From assembly GCA_964412455.1 (NCBI GenBank), contig CAYPOT010000001.1, positions 99,955-163,954 of the forward strand: a stretch of DNA of 64,000 nt, read 5' to 3'. Positions 17,623 to 26,777 of the stretch are shown one piece after another. The notes under the pieces are model-generated. The model saw nothing but the letters and a program-made list of their open reading frames with translations, had not been told where the DNA came from and searched no databases. Position 1 is the stretch's first letter, and each line of letters begins with the position of its first letter. This stretch comes from JAAXXJ01 sp964412455 (GTDB lineage Bacteria > Nitrospirota > UBA9217). A program made the position numbers and the translations under genes.

Positions 17623-19092
17623 TCAGAACCCGTATTCCTTCCACCGCTCGTCCACCCTCTTCTGGATCAAAGGGTCCATTTTCACCTCCCCTGGCCACGG
17701 TCGGGTGAAACCTTCGCCCACACCCTTTTTCGTCGCGTCGATCCCCATCTTCCCTCCGAAACCGATCTGCGGGCACGAGTGGTCGAGGATGTCAAGAGGG
17801 CCGTCGGTGATGACCACGTCCCGCTGAGGATCGACATGGTTCATGACCTTCCAGGTGACCTCGGAGTAGTCATGGATATTGACATCCTCGTCGCAGACGA
17901 TGATGAATTTTGAGAGCATCAGCATACCGGTCCCCCAGATGGTGTGGATCACTTTTTTTCCGTGGCCCGCGTAGCGTTTTCTGATCTTGACGATGACGTT
18001 GTTGTGAAAGACCCCCTCGACAGGCATGTCCATATCCAGGATATCAGGAGCCACCATCTGGAGCAGCGGCAGGAATATGCGTTCCGTAGCTTTTCCGAGA
18101 TAGGCGTCCTCCTGGGGAGGCCTTCCCACCAGGGTGGCCGGATAGAGGGCGTCCTTCCGGTGTGTGATGGCGGTAAGGTGAAATACCGGATACTGATCTG
18201 CTTCCGAATAATAACCGGTGTGGTCGCCGAACGGTCCTTCCAGCCGCTGCTCACCCGGGTCTATGAACCCTTCGAGGATGAATTCAGCCTCCGCCGGGAC
18301 CCGGATATCGACGGTCTTGCACTGAACGACCTCCAGGGGCCGCTTCCGCAGAAAACCCGCGAACACATATTCGCCGATGGCCGGCGGCAGCGGCGCGGTG
18401 GACGCATAGATGATGGCCGGGTCTCCACCGATGGCGACAGCTACCTCCATCCGTTTTCCCACGGCCTCATAGTGCTGATAGTGGCGCGCGCCGTCCTTGT
18501 GCTTGTGCCAATGCATGCCCGTGGTCTGGTGGTCGTAGAGCTGCATGCGGTACATGCCCACATTCGTGATCTTCGTGGACGGGTCCACGGTACAGACCAT
18601 GGGAAGCGTGATGAACCTGCCGCCGTCCTCAGGCCAGCACTGGAGCACGGGGATCGTGGCGAGGTCCATCCGGTCACCGGTCAGGACGACGTCCTGACAG
18701 GGGGCTTTTTTCACGGTCTTCGGAAAATAGTTGGAGAGTTCGGCAAGTTTCGGAAGCATCTGGAGCTTGTCCATGATGCCGGCGCCGGGTCCGGGGAAGA
18801 GGTTCGCGGGATCAACGATCTCCCTGATGCGCTGTCCGATATCATCAAGGTTCGTGACCTCAAGGGCAAGGCACATTCGCTGCATGCTTCCAAAGGCGTT
18901 CGTAAGGACGGGAAACCGGCTGTTCCGCACACGTTCGAACAGAAGGGCCTTGTTCGCGGCGCCTTTCTCCTTTGAGACCCGGTCGGTGATCTCGGCGATC
19001 TCAAGCACGGCGTCTACTTCCGCCTTGATCCTGACGAGTTCGCCGTGCTGTTCGAGCTTCGCAATAAAATCTCTAATGTTTTCGTATGGCAT
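17623..19092 (-). CDS. UbiD-family decarboxylase (prenylated-FMN dependent)
   Basis: UbiD-family enzymes (de)carboxylate aromatic or unsaturated acids with prenylated FMN made by UbiX. The 489-residue length and sequence match the ubiquinone/menaquinone-type branch. Visible segments include an N-terminal MPYENIRDFIAKLEQHGELVRI, YRMQLYDHQTTGMHWHKHKD, the LEGPFGDHTGYYSEA region carrying catalytic acidic residues, and FGGKMGIDATKK near the C-terminus. No ubiX or mqn/ubi partner is in this window. A menaquinone-related role is likely but not proved. Confidence 0.88.
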   Translation of the reverse strand: MPYENIRDFIAKLEQHGELVRIKAEVDAVLEIAEITDRVSKEKGAANKALLFERVRNSRFPVLTNAFGSMQRMCLALEVTNLDDIGQRIREIVDPANLFPGPGAGIMDKLQMLPKLAELSNYFPKTVKKAPCQDVVLTGDRMDLATIPVLQCWPEDGGRFITLPMVCTVDPSTKITNVGMYRMQLYDHQTTGMHWHKHKDGARHYQHYEAVGKRMEVAVAIGGDPAIIYASTAPLPPAIGEYVFAGFLRKRPLEVVQCKTVDIRVPAEAEFILEGFIDPGEQRLEGPFGDHTGYYSEADQYPVFHLTAITHRKDALYPATLVGRPPQEDAYLGKATERIFLPLLQMVAPDILDMDMPVEGVFHNNVIVKIRKRYAGHGKKVIHTIWGTGMLMLSKFIIVCDEDVNIHDYSEVTWKVMNHVDPQRDVVITDGPLDILDHSCPQIGFGGKMGIDATKKGVGEGFTRPWPGEVKMDPLIQKRVDERWKEYGF

Positions 19093-19172
19093 AGGACTTG
19101 GATTTTATAGGAATTACGGGTCATTTGCAATAATAAACTCTGCAGTTATAGCGACTGAGGAACTAAAGAGGA

Positions 19173-19335
19173 AAAAATTCTACTCAAAATGGCAAGATAT
19201 TTTAGCCGCAAAGACACCAAGACGCTAAGAAGATCAATAAAATTACCGGTTCATCAGGAAGAAAGCGCCACTTCAGGATTTCTTTGTGCCTTTGTGACTT
19301 CGTGGCAAAGTTGGTTCCGGCTTGTCAGGATCAGA
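19173..19335. repeat. Dispersed inverted-repeat element, family B, copy 2
   Basis: This copy sits between pilR and ubiD. Its arms are GCCGCAAAGACACCAAGACG (19205) and CTTTGTGACTTCGTGGC (about 19290-19306). The left flank TTCTACTCAAAATGGCAAG and right flank TTGGTTCCGGCTTGTC parallel those of the copy at 9359. Its right terminus overlaps the pilR stop codon (19331-19333). Confidence 0.75.
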
Positions 19336-20695
19336 AGCTTTGTTCATACTTCTGCAGGCGGTGCCGGAATGAACGAAACGAGAGGCCCAGGAGCCTTGCG
19401 GCCTCGGTCTTAACTCCGCCTGATTTTTCCAGGGCCTTGTACAACAAGGTCTTTTCCGCATTCTGGAGAAGCTGCTCAAGGTTAATTCCTGATTCCGGGA
19501 TATCCAGAGGAATCAGTTCCGGGCACGGCGGGGACACGGAGATGCTGTCTGGCATATGCTCGATGCTGATCGTGTCGCCCGAGGCGAGGATGTTCAGTCG
19601 TTCAATGGCATTCTCGAGCTCTCGCACATTACCCGGCCAGCGGTGGTTTAACAGCCTGCTCATTGCCTCAGGCGATACTTTTTTGGGTTCTCTGCCTGAG
19701 GAAATATTTTTCAGGAAGTAATTGATCAGAAGAGGGATATCGTCCCTTCGTTCCCGAAGAGGCGGTAAATGGATGGGAATGACATTGAGCCGGTAATAGA
19801 GATCCTCCCGGAACGATCCCCTGGAGACCTCCTGCTGGAGGTCACTGTTGCTTGCCGCAAGCACCCGTACATCAACCTTGATATCCGCAGTTCCCCCGAC
19901 GCGCTTGAACTCACGCTCCTGAAGGACCCGCAGAAGCTTGATCTGGAGCGCGGAAGTCGTGGCGCTGATCTCGTCGAGAAAGATCGTTCCGCCGTTCGCG
20001 GCCTCGAACAAACCCTGTTTGTTCGAAACCGCCCCGGTGAATGCGCCTTTCATGTAACCAAAAAGCTCGCTTTCCAACAGCGTTTCGGGAAGAGCGCCGC
20101 AGTTGACCGTGACGAATGGATGGCTCTTTCGAGCGCTGTGCGTATGGAGCGCCCGCGCGACCAGTTCTTTGCCGGTCCCGCTTTCTCCGGTGATGAGTAC
20201 GGTGCTCTTGGTATCGGCGACCTGACGGATGAGCGAGAAGATACGCTGCATGGGTTCGCTCTTGCCGATAAAGTACTCGAACCCCGCTTTCGACTCGATC
20301 TCCCGTTTGAGGAGGATGTTCTCTTTTCGCAGATGACGTTTTTCAAGGGCATTATGAATTACCAGCTTTATCTCATCATTATTGAAAGGCTTCCCGATAT
20401 AATCATAGGCGCCAAGAATTCTCGCCCGCTCCGCGCCCTCGGTCGTGCCGAACGCCGTGATGATGATCACGATCGTGTCAGGTGAGACTTCCTTTACCGA
20501 CTTGAGAAGCGCCATACCATCAAATTGCGGCATTTTCAGATCAGTGATCACCAGATCAAAGATCTCGCGTTGAATGGCCATGAGGGCGGCCGCGCCGTTC
20601 TCGGCGGTAACGACCTCATACCCTTCCTTGCGGAGCAAGATAGAGAGAAGTTCCCGCATGCTCTGTTCGTCATCAACGATAAGAATTTTGTTCAT
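19331..20695 (-). CDS. pilR: Sigma54-dependent response regulator, PilR/NtrC type
   Basis: The 454-residue activator has a receiver domain (about 1-120) with phospho-acceptor Asp52 in LVITDLKMP. A sigma54 AAA+ domain (about 140-375) shows Walker A GESGTGKE, the sigma54-contacting GAFTGA loop and the ELFGYMKGA segment. A Fis-type HTH lies at the C-terminus (AARLLGLSFRSFRHRLQKY). ATG 20695 (MNKILIVDDE) fits the family start better than the GTG at 20710. It lies directly downstream of the cognate sensor kinase. The usual target, a sigma54 pilA promoter, is not in the window. Confidence 0.93.
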   Translation of the reverse strand: MNKILIVDDEQSMRELLSILLRKEGYEVVTAENGAAALMAIQREIFDLVITDLKMPQFDGMALLKSVKEVSPDTIVIIITAFGTTEGAERARILGAYDYIGKPFNNDEIKLVIHNALEKRHLRKENILLKREIESKAGFEYFIGKSEPMQRIFSLIRQVADTKSTVLITGESGTGKELVARALHTHSARKSHPFVTVNCGALPETLLESELFGYMKGAFTGAVSNKQGLFEAANGGTIFLDEISATTSALQIKLLRVLQEREFKRVGGTADIKVDVRVLAASNSDLQQEVSRGSFREDLYYRLNVIPIHLPPLRERRDDIPLLINYFLKNISSGREPKKVSPEAMSRLLNHRWPGNVRELENAIERLNILASGDTISIEHMPDSISVSPPCPELIPLDIPESGINLEQLLQNAEKTLLYKALEKSGGVKTEAARLLGLSFRSFRHRLQKYEQSF

Positions 20696-20725
20696 AAGTT
20701 GGCCTATCACGAAGAAACCATCGTA

Positions 20726-22390
20726 TTATGCTTCCCGCCCTGCTCCCGCGGGAAGTTCTACGTTCGACAAGTTAATGGTAATGGCGGTCCCTTTTCCTAA
20801 TTCGCTCTTCACTTCAATTGTTCCGTTATGGTCCTCAATGATCCGGTAGGCGATAGCAAGGCCGAGTCCGGTCCCTGCAGGCTTGGTCGTAAAGAACGGA
20901 TCGAATATGTGATCGAGATGTTCGCTGTCGATCCCCATGCCTGAATCAAGTATCCGAATGGTCACTTCATTAGCATCAATACCTGCCCCGGACGCTGCCG
21001 AGATCGTGATCGTTCCCTCATGGTGTATGGATTGAACGGCATTTATAAGAAGATTCCAAAACACCTGCCGAAGACGCTGAGGATTTCCGGTAATGGTTAT
21101 AGGGGAAGGGATATCGCAGCTGATGACGATGTCGCTTCGAAATTCCCTGCTGTTCCGGAACAGCGTGATCGTTTCTTCCAGGAGAGAGGCCAGGGATATC
21201 TGTTCCATCTGGCTCGATCTCGGCCTGGCATAGTCGAGGAATTCAGTGATGATGGTGTTCAGCCTGTCCGTTTCCCGAAGTACGATATCCATGAGATGCT
21301 TGTGGTCGCCCTTAAGTTCGAGCTCCCCCTGAAGCATCTGGATCGATCCGCTGAGTGATGCGAGGGGGTTCCGGATCTCATGGGCGATGCCGGCCGCCAG
21401 GCTCCCCACGGTTGCCAGGCGCTCCTGCCGGCGTATCTGCTCTTCCATTTCGAGGAGCCGAGTGATGTCCTGAAAGGTAAGGATGATGCCACGAACGGTA
21501 TCCGCTTCATCTTTTAAAAGGGACGCGGTAAAACCCAGCGTTGCCTTGCTTCCGTCCCGCTTGGCGATGTCGCCTTCGAAGCGCACCGGACGGTCCTTCA
21601 GGTCGTCGGTATGACCGAAAAGACCCTTTATGCTGTCACCGAACGCTTTTTTCCAGTTGGTGCGGATCTCATCAAAACGATATCCGGTGATCTGCTCGGC
21701 GGCATTGTTCCAGGAGGTTATCTCGCCCGTCATGTTCATCGTGATGATTCCGCTGCCGACGCTTCGGAGAATGTGGTCCTGAACGACCTGCAGGTCATCG
21801 AAATCAATGCTTTTTTCACGAAGTTCCTGACGGGTCTTTCTGAGCCGTTCGGAAAGATAGCTGCTCAGGAGCGCGACTGTATAGAACGAGATAATATTGA
21901 CGAACAGCAGGTACAGGACCTGGATCGGCGTGTAATTCTGGCTCGGAGTGAATCCCAGCACGCTGTAATACTGCATATCCAGTAATCCGCCATACAGGAT
22001 ACTGGCCAGCGATGCGGAAAGATATCCACCACGGCGGTACAGGATGATGCTGGCGGAAATAATGGTAACGTGATACAGAAGGGCGAATCCGCTGTCAATG
22101 CCGCCGGTCATGGAGACAAGCCAGGAGATCAGCAAGATGTCGCCGACTGTCTGTATATAGGCAAGAAGCGGTAGGCTGTGAACGACCTTGAGAAGATACC
22201 AATAGAGCCCGGTCAGACTAAGGACCGCTATCGCGAAGTAGATCGGCGTTCCCGGAGGGAATTGAAAGATATGATAACTGTATTGAAAAAAAGCAAGGCT
22301 GCTGAGCAGAAAGGCTGCGAGCAACAGTCGGCTCAGTATCAACCATTTTATCTTGGTATAAAATTCGTTTCTTGATGATTCCTGGTCCAC
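20726..22390 (-). CDS. pilS: Membrane sensor histidine kinase, PilS type
   Basis: The 554 residues start with about six hydrophobic helices (about 15-185), followed by a PAS domain (about 205-320). The H-box LAAGIAHEIRNPLASLSGS comes next. The ATPase motifs FWNLLINAVQSIH (N box), ILDSGMGID (G1) and GTGLGLAI (G2) follow. It should phosphorylate the adjacent PilR in response to a membrane signal; in pseudomonads PilS monitors pilin in the inner membrane. The start is a GTG 9 nt after the pilC stop, and no ATG fits upstream. Confidence 0.92.
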   Translation of the reverse strand: MDQESSRNEFYTKIKWLILSRLLLAAFLLSSLAFFQYSYHIFQFPPGTPIYFAIAVLSLTGLYWYLLKVVHSLPLLAYIQTVGDILLISWLVSMTGGIDSGFALLYHVTIISASIILYRRGGYLSASLASILYGGLLDMQYYSVLGFTPSQNYTPIQVLYLLFVNIISFYTVALLSSYLSERLRKTRQELREKSIDFDDLQVVQDHILRSVGSGIITMNMTGEITSWNNAAEQITGYRFDEIRTNWKKAFGDSIKGLFGHTDDLKDRPVRFEGDIAKRDGSKATLGFTASLLKDEADTVRGIILTFQDITRLLEMEEQIRRQERLATVGSLAAGIAHEIRNPLASLSGSIQMLQGELELKGDHKHLMDIVLRETDRLNTIITEFLDYARPRSSQMEQISLASLLEETITLFRNSREFRSDIVISCDIPSPITITGNPQRLRQVFWNLLINAVQSIHHEGTITISAASGAGIDANEVTIRILDSGMGIDSEHLDHIFDPFFTTKPAGTGLGLAIAYRIIEDHNGTIEVKSELGKGTAITINLSNVELPAGAGREA

Positions 22391-22399
22391 GATAACTTA

Positions 22400-23611
22400 C
22401 TATTTTTGGAGCGAACCCATCTGGAATATCGGCATATACATGGCGATAATAACAAAACCCACGGTCACTCCCAGAAAAACCATCATCATCGGTTCGAGCA
22501 AGGAGGTGAGGGCGGCAACAGCGGCGTCCACCTCTTCATCATAGAAATCGGCGATCTTGTTCAACATATTGTCCAGCGCTCCGGTCGCCTCTCCAACAGC
22601 GATCATCTGGTTGACCATGGGGGGGAAAACCTTGGCTTTGCTCAGCGGCTCCGCAAGCGTTTTGCCTTCGCTGACGCTCTGGCGCGTCTGGAGAATTGCG
22701 TCTTCCATGACCTTGTTCCCCGCTGTCTTGGCCACGATAAGAAGACCTTCCAGGATCGGAACACCGCTCGTCATGAGCGTTCCCAGCGTACGGGAGAACT
22801 TCGCAACGGAGACCCGTGTGATCAGCAGGCCGGCGACCGGCAATTTCAGCGCGAGACCATCAGTGATCCTGAGACCGCTTTCGGTTTTTCTCCATCGTTT
22901 CAGCCCTACGATGAGTCCTATGGATCCCAGCAGGAGGCTGAGGCCGCCCCATCCCGACAGAAATTTGCTGAACCAGATCACGATCCGGGTGGGAAGCGGA
23001 AGCGTACCGCCCATTTCCTCGAACATATCGGAAAGCATAGGGACGACGAAGATCATAAGAATGGCCACGACGGCAACGGCCACTAACATGATCACGGCGG
23101 GATAGATCATGGCTGATTTGATCTGTCTCTTGATCTTGGCGAATTTTTCCATGTAGGCCGCAAGCCGTCCCAGGATCGTATCGAGGATGCCTCCCGCTTC
23201 ACCGGCGGCCACCATGTTCACATACAGATTATCGAATGCCTTGGGATGCTTTTTCAGCGCGTCCGCGAAGGTGGCCCCGCTTTCCACATCAGAACGAACC
23301 TGGACCACGACTTTCGATAATGCAATTGACTCTTTTTGAGTTCCGAGGATCTCCAGGCACTGTACGAGCGGAAGTCCGGCGTCGATCATCGTCGCGAGCT
23401 GCCGGGTAAAGATGACGATATCCTTGTCGGTTATTTTGGGGTCGCCAAACGAGATACTGATCTGTCTGGCTTTGGCGGACACATTCACGGGAGTGATATT
23501 CTGCCTGCGCAGAAGTGCAATCACCTCATCTTTGTTGTTGGCAGCGATCTCCCCCTTCTGTATGTTCCCCTGACGGTTTTTTCCTTCCCAGAGAAATACG
23601 GATGTTGCCAT
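22400..23611 (-). CDS. pilC: Type IV pilus inner-membrane platform protein PilC
   Basis: PilC is the inner-membrane platform on which PilB and PilT act. The 403 residues contain two T2SSF domains (about 68-190 and 270-395), each followed by hydrophobic helices (MLVAVAVVAILMIFVVPML and VFLGVTVGFVIIAMYMPIF). The family motif FTRQLATMIDAGLPLVQCL marks the first domain, and FSRTLGTLMTSGVPILEGL marks the second. It is 68 nt downstream of pilT in the same operon. Confidence 0.95.
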   Translation of the reverse strand: MATSVFLWEGKNRQGNIQKGEIAANNKDEVIALLRRQNITPVNVSAKARQISISFGDPKITDKDIVIFTRQLATMIDAGLPLVQCLEILGTQKESIALSKVVVQVRSDVESGATFADALKKHPKAFDNLYVNMVAAGEAGGILDTILGRLAAYMEKFAKIKRQIKSAMIYPAVIMLVAVAVVAILMIFVVPMLSDMFEEMGGTLPLPTRIVIWFSKFLSGWGGLSLLLGSIGLIVGLKRWRKTESGLRITDGLALKLPVAGLLITRVSVAKFSRTLGTLMTSGVPILEGLLIVAKTAGNKVMEDAILQTRQSVSEGKTLAEPLSKAKVFPPMVNQMIAVGEATGALDNMLNKIADFYDEEVDAAVAALTSLLEPMMMVFLGVTVGFVIIAMYMPIFQMGSLQK

Positions 23612-23679
23612 TGTTCACCTCATCATACTGCGTCGACTAAAATAATGAACCGGGGTTTTGAGAAGTACGATGAAACACG

Positions 23680-24783
23680 CTACCGGTAATCCTTTTGAGC
23701 TGTTTGTGACCCTGCAAGGCCCGATCTGCCCAGCATCTGGATGAGCTCTTCCACATTGGACGATCTGCCGACACAATCTTCGTAGGAAATGGCCTTTTTG
23801 ATGTAGAGATCATACAGGGACTGGTTAAGGGTCTGCATGCCGAACTTCGCCTGGCCCGTCTGCATGATGGAGTAGATCTGGTGGATCTTGTCCTCCCGGA
23901 TCAGGTTCCGGATCGCCGGATTGGGGATCATGACCTCCATCGCCAGCAGGCGGCCGCCGCCGATCTTGGGAATGAGCTGCTGGGAGACGACCCCTTCCAG
24001 GACGAACGACAGCTGCGCCCGTACCTGGGATTGCTGATGGGGGGGGAATACATCAATGATGCGGTTCATGGTCTGCGCGGCGGAGTTCGTGTGGAGCGTC
24101 GCGAAAGTAAGGTGGCCGGTCTCCGCGATGGTCAGGGCCGCTTCAATGGTCTCCAGGTCGCGCATTTCACCGATGAGAACGACATCAGGGTCCTGCCGGA
24201 GGATGTACTTCAACGCGTCCTTAAAGGATTTGGTGTCGGCATTCACTTCCCGCTGGTTGACAAGGCACTTTTTGTGGGGATGGAGATACTCGATGGGGTC
24301 CTCGATGGTGATCAGGTGTTCCTGGCGTTCCGAGTTGATCTTGTCGATCATCGAGGCGAGTGTCGTCGATTTACCGCTTCCCGTGGGCCCCGTGACCAGG
24401 ATGAGGCCCCGGGGCTTTTTGCAGAGGTCCGAGACGATCTCCGGAAGGCCCAGCTCCTGGAACGTCTTGATCTTGAACGGAATGGTCCGGATCGCCGCTG
24501 CCACGGCGCCGCGCTGCACAAAGATATTCGCCCTGAACCGGGAGAGGTTCTTGACGCCAAAGGAGAGATCGAGTTCATTGTTCTCCTCAAACTTGTGTTT
24601 CTGCGCGTCTGTCAGAATACTATAGCAGAGGTCCTTCGTCTGATTTGCACCGAGAGGTTCCAAACCGGGTATCGGTTTAATTTTGCCGTCCACGCGGATC
24701 GAAGGCGGAATGCCGGTGCTTATATGCAGGTCAGAGGCGCCTTTCTCTATCATATATTTGAGGAGATCATGCAGATTTGACAT
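23680..24783 (-). CDS. pilT: Type IV pilus retraction ATPase PilT
   Basis: PilT disassembles the pilus and drives twitching. The 367-residue protein has the PilT N-terminus (LLKYMIEKGASDLHISTG) and Walker A GPTGSGKST. The Asp box / Walker B region is DVVLIGEMRDLETIEAAL, the His box is FATLHTNSAAQTMNRIID, and the family AIRNLIRE motif (here NPAIRNLIREDKIHQIYS) follows. Length and motifs fit PilT rather than PilU. It lies 70 nt downstream of pilB. Confidence 0.96.
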   Translation of the reverse strand: MSNLHDLLKYMIEKGASDLHISTGIPPSIRVDGKIKPIPGLEPLGANQTKDLCYSILTDAQKHKFEENNELDLSFGVKNLSRFRANIFVQRGAVAAAIRTIPFKIKTFQELGLPEIVSDLCKKPRGLILVTGPTGSGKSTTLASMIDKINSERQEHLITIEDPIEYLHPHKKCLVNQREVNADTKSFKDALKYILRQDPDVVLIGEMRDLETIEAALTIAETGHLTFATLHTNSAAQTMNRIIDVFPPHQQSQVRAQLSFVLEGVVSQQLIPKIGGGRLLAMEVMIPNPAIRNLIREDKIHQIYSIMQTGQAKFGMQTLNQSLYDLYIKKAISYEDCVGRSSNVEELIQMLGRSGLAGSQTAQKDYR

Positions 24784-24853
24784 TCAGTATACCTCGTACT
24801 TAGTGAATTCCGTAACCAACCTATCCCGCGCGGTCAAGTGAATGGATCGATTA

Positions 24854-26689
24854 CTAATCAGGGAACGTATTTTCCAGCACTTCTTCAAGGGAGGTCATCC
24901 CCTCCTTGATCTTCAGCAGACCGCTCGCGCGGAGCGTTTTCATTCCCAGGGCGACCGCCTGTTTTTTGAGGTCCATAACCGACGCTCCCTGAAGGACCAG
25001 TTCCTTGATCTCTTCCCTGATCGGCATGATCTCGTAGAGCGCCACCCTGCCTTTATAACCTGTTTTATTGCAAACATCACATCCGGCACCCTTGTACGTT
25101 ACGAGTGAGGCCGCCTCTTCATTGGTGAAGCCGGCATCGATCAGGACCTGGGGAGGCAGTTTTTCCGGCTTCTTGCAGGCCTGGCAGACTTTGCGCACCA
25201 GCCGCTGGGCAAGGATCAGGACCACCGCCGACGAGACGAGGAACGGCTCAACGCCCATGTTCAACAGACGGTTGATTGTGCCCGGCGCGTCATTCGTATG
25301 GAGCGTCGAGAGCACCAGGTGGCCGGTGAGGGCCGCCTTGACGCCGATCTCGGCCGTTTCGTAGTCGCGAATCTCTCCCACCATGATCACATCGGGGTCC
25401 TGCCGCAGGAATGACCGCAGTGCCGCGGCGAAGTTGAGACCGATATCGTCCTTCATCTGTACTTGGTTGATGCCGGCTAGGTTGAACTCCACCGGGTCTT
25501 CCGCGGTCATGATGTTGGTGTCTTCCTTGTTCAGTTCGGACAGCGCCGAGTAAAGGGTCGTCGTCTTTCCGCTTCCCGTCGGTCCGGTGACCAGGACCAT
25601 CCCGTAGGGCCTGTCCAATGCTTCTTTCAGCAGAATTATCTGGTCCGTGCCGAAACCGAGTTTGGTCATGTCGAGTTGGAGGTTGGATTTATCCAGAAGC
25701 CGCATGACGATCTTTTCGCCGAACAGCGTCGGCAGCACGGAAACGCGGAAGTCCATGGTCTTCTTCGCGCCCATCCTGAGCTTGATGCGGCCGTCCTGAG
25801 GAAGCCTGCGCTCGGCAATGTCAAGCATCGACATGATCTTGATGCGTGAGATGACGGCGTTCTTGATCTTGAGGGGGAGCCCCATGACGGTGTGCAGAGA
25901 GCCATCGAGGCGATACCGGACGCGAAAGGTCTTTTCGTAAGGCTCGATATGGACATCGCTCACGCCCATGGTGGCCGCGCGAAGCAGGATGCCGTTCACG
26001 AGCTTAATGATCGGGGCTTCAACCTCGCCGGAGAGCTGGTCCTGTGTCTCTTCAACCACCTCAAGGTCATCCACGGCGCCATGGACCAGGTTGTCGAAAT
26101 CCTCAACGTCAACGACGCCAGCTCCCCCGTCGAGAAGGTCTTCCTCATCCTCCTTCATGCCGGTCATGCTGTAGTCTTTGGCTTCGAGGGAAATCTTCTT
26201 CTCTTCTCTTCCCGCGACTGATGGTGCGGCGCCGGCCTTGGACGCTATCAGAGACTTGGCGCCGCCATAGTATTTTTTGATAGCGTCAATGATAGCGCCT
26301 TCAGTCGCGACGACCGCTTCAACGTTGTAGCCGGTCATGAACTTGATGTCGTCTATGGCGAAGATGTTCGACGGGTCCACCATGGCGATGGTAATGGTGG
26401 CGCCGGAGCGGTTGATGGGCATGATCCGGTATTTCTGGGCTGTATCGGGGGGAATGTGCTTTATGACCGCGGGATTGATCTGGAACTTGCCCAGGTCCAC
26501 ATACGGAACGCCGTACTGCTTGCTGAGAAAGGTCATCAGCTTGTCTTCCTGGACAAAACCAAGTTTGACCAGGATCGAACCCAGTCTGCCGCCTTCCATT
26601 TTCTGCGTGGAAAGGGCTTTTTTTAACTGATCATCCGTTATGAGACCCGACGACACGAGCATGGCACCGAGTCTGCCTGACATTGCCAT
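24854..26689 (-). CDS. pilB: Type IV pilus assembly ATPase PilB (GspE family)
   Basis: PilB polymerises pilin. The 611 residues have an N-terminal MshEN/GspE-N domain (about 1-150); MshEN modules in some PilB homologues bind cyclic di-GMP, which is not established here. A 210-250 linker follows. The AAA core shows Walker A GPTGSGKTT, Walker B MVGEIRDYETAEIG and His box LSTLHTNDAPGTINRLL. A zinc-binding tetracysteine (CQACKKP and CDVCNKTGYKGR) completes it. ATG 26689 has AAGGAG 7-8 nt upstream. It is the first gene of pilB-T-C-S-R. Confidence 0.95.
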   Translation of the reverse strand: MAMSGRLGAMLVSSGLITDDQLKKALSTQKMEGGRLGSILVKLGFVQEDKLMTFLSKQYGVPYVDLGKFQINPAVIKHIPPDTAQKYRIMPINRSGATITIAMVDPSNIFAIDDIKFMTGYNVEAVVATEGAIIDAIKKYYGGAKSLIASKAGAAPSVAGREEKKISLEAKDYSMTGMKEDEEDLLDGGAGVVDVEDFDNLVHGAVDDLEVVEETQDQLSGEVEAPIIKLVNGILLRAATMGVSDVHIEPYEKTFRVRYRLDGSLHTVMGLPLKIKNAVISRIKIMSMLDIAERRLPQDGRIKLRMGAKKTMDFRVSVLPTLFGEKIVMRLLDKSNLQLDMTKLGFGTDQIILLKEALDRPYGMVLVTGPTGSGKTTTLYSALSELNKEDTNIMTAEDPVEFNLAGINQVQMKDDIGLNFAAALRSFLRQDPDVIMVGEIRDYETAEIGVKAALTGHLVLSTLHTNDAPGTINRLLNMGVEPFLVSSAVVLILAQRLVRKVCQACKKPEKLPPQVLIDAGFTNEEAASLVTYKGAGCDVCNKTGYKGRVALYEIMPIREEIKELVLQGASVMDLKKQAVALGMKTLRASGLLKIKEGMTSLEEVLENTFPD

Positions 26690-26728
26690 AAAGAACTCCT
26701 TAGTTCACTCTCTTCGTTATTAGTGGTA

Positions 26729-26757
26729 ATAATACTGAAACGGCATCCTTCTGTCAA
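26729..26757 (-). promoter_or_regulatory. Sigma70 promoter for the pilBTCSR operon
   Basis: TTGACA and TATTAT are separated by 17 nt on the minus strand, with an expected start about 32 nt before the pilB ATG. It makes the pilus motor genes independent of the upstream aroE transcript. Confidence 0.75.
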
Positions 26758-26777
26758 GGAGAGGCTTGATTTTCCAG

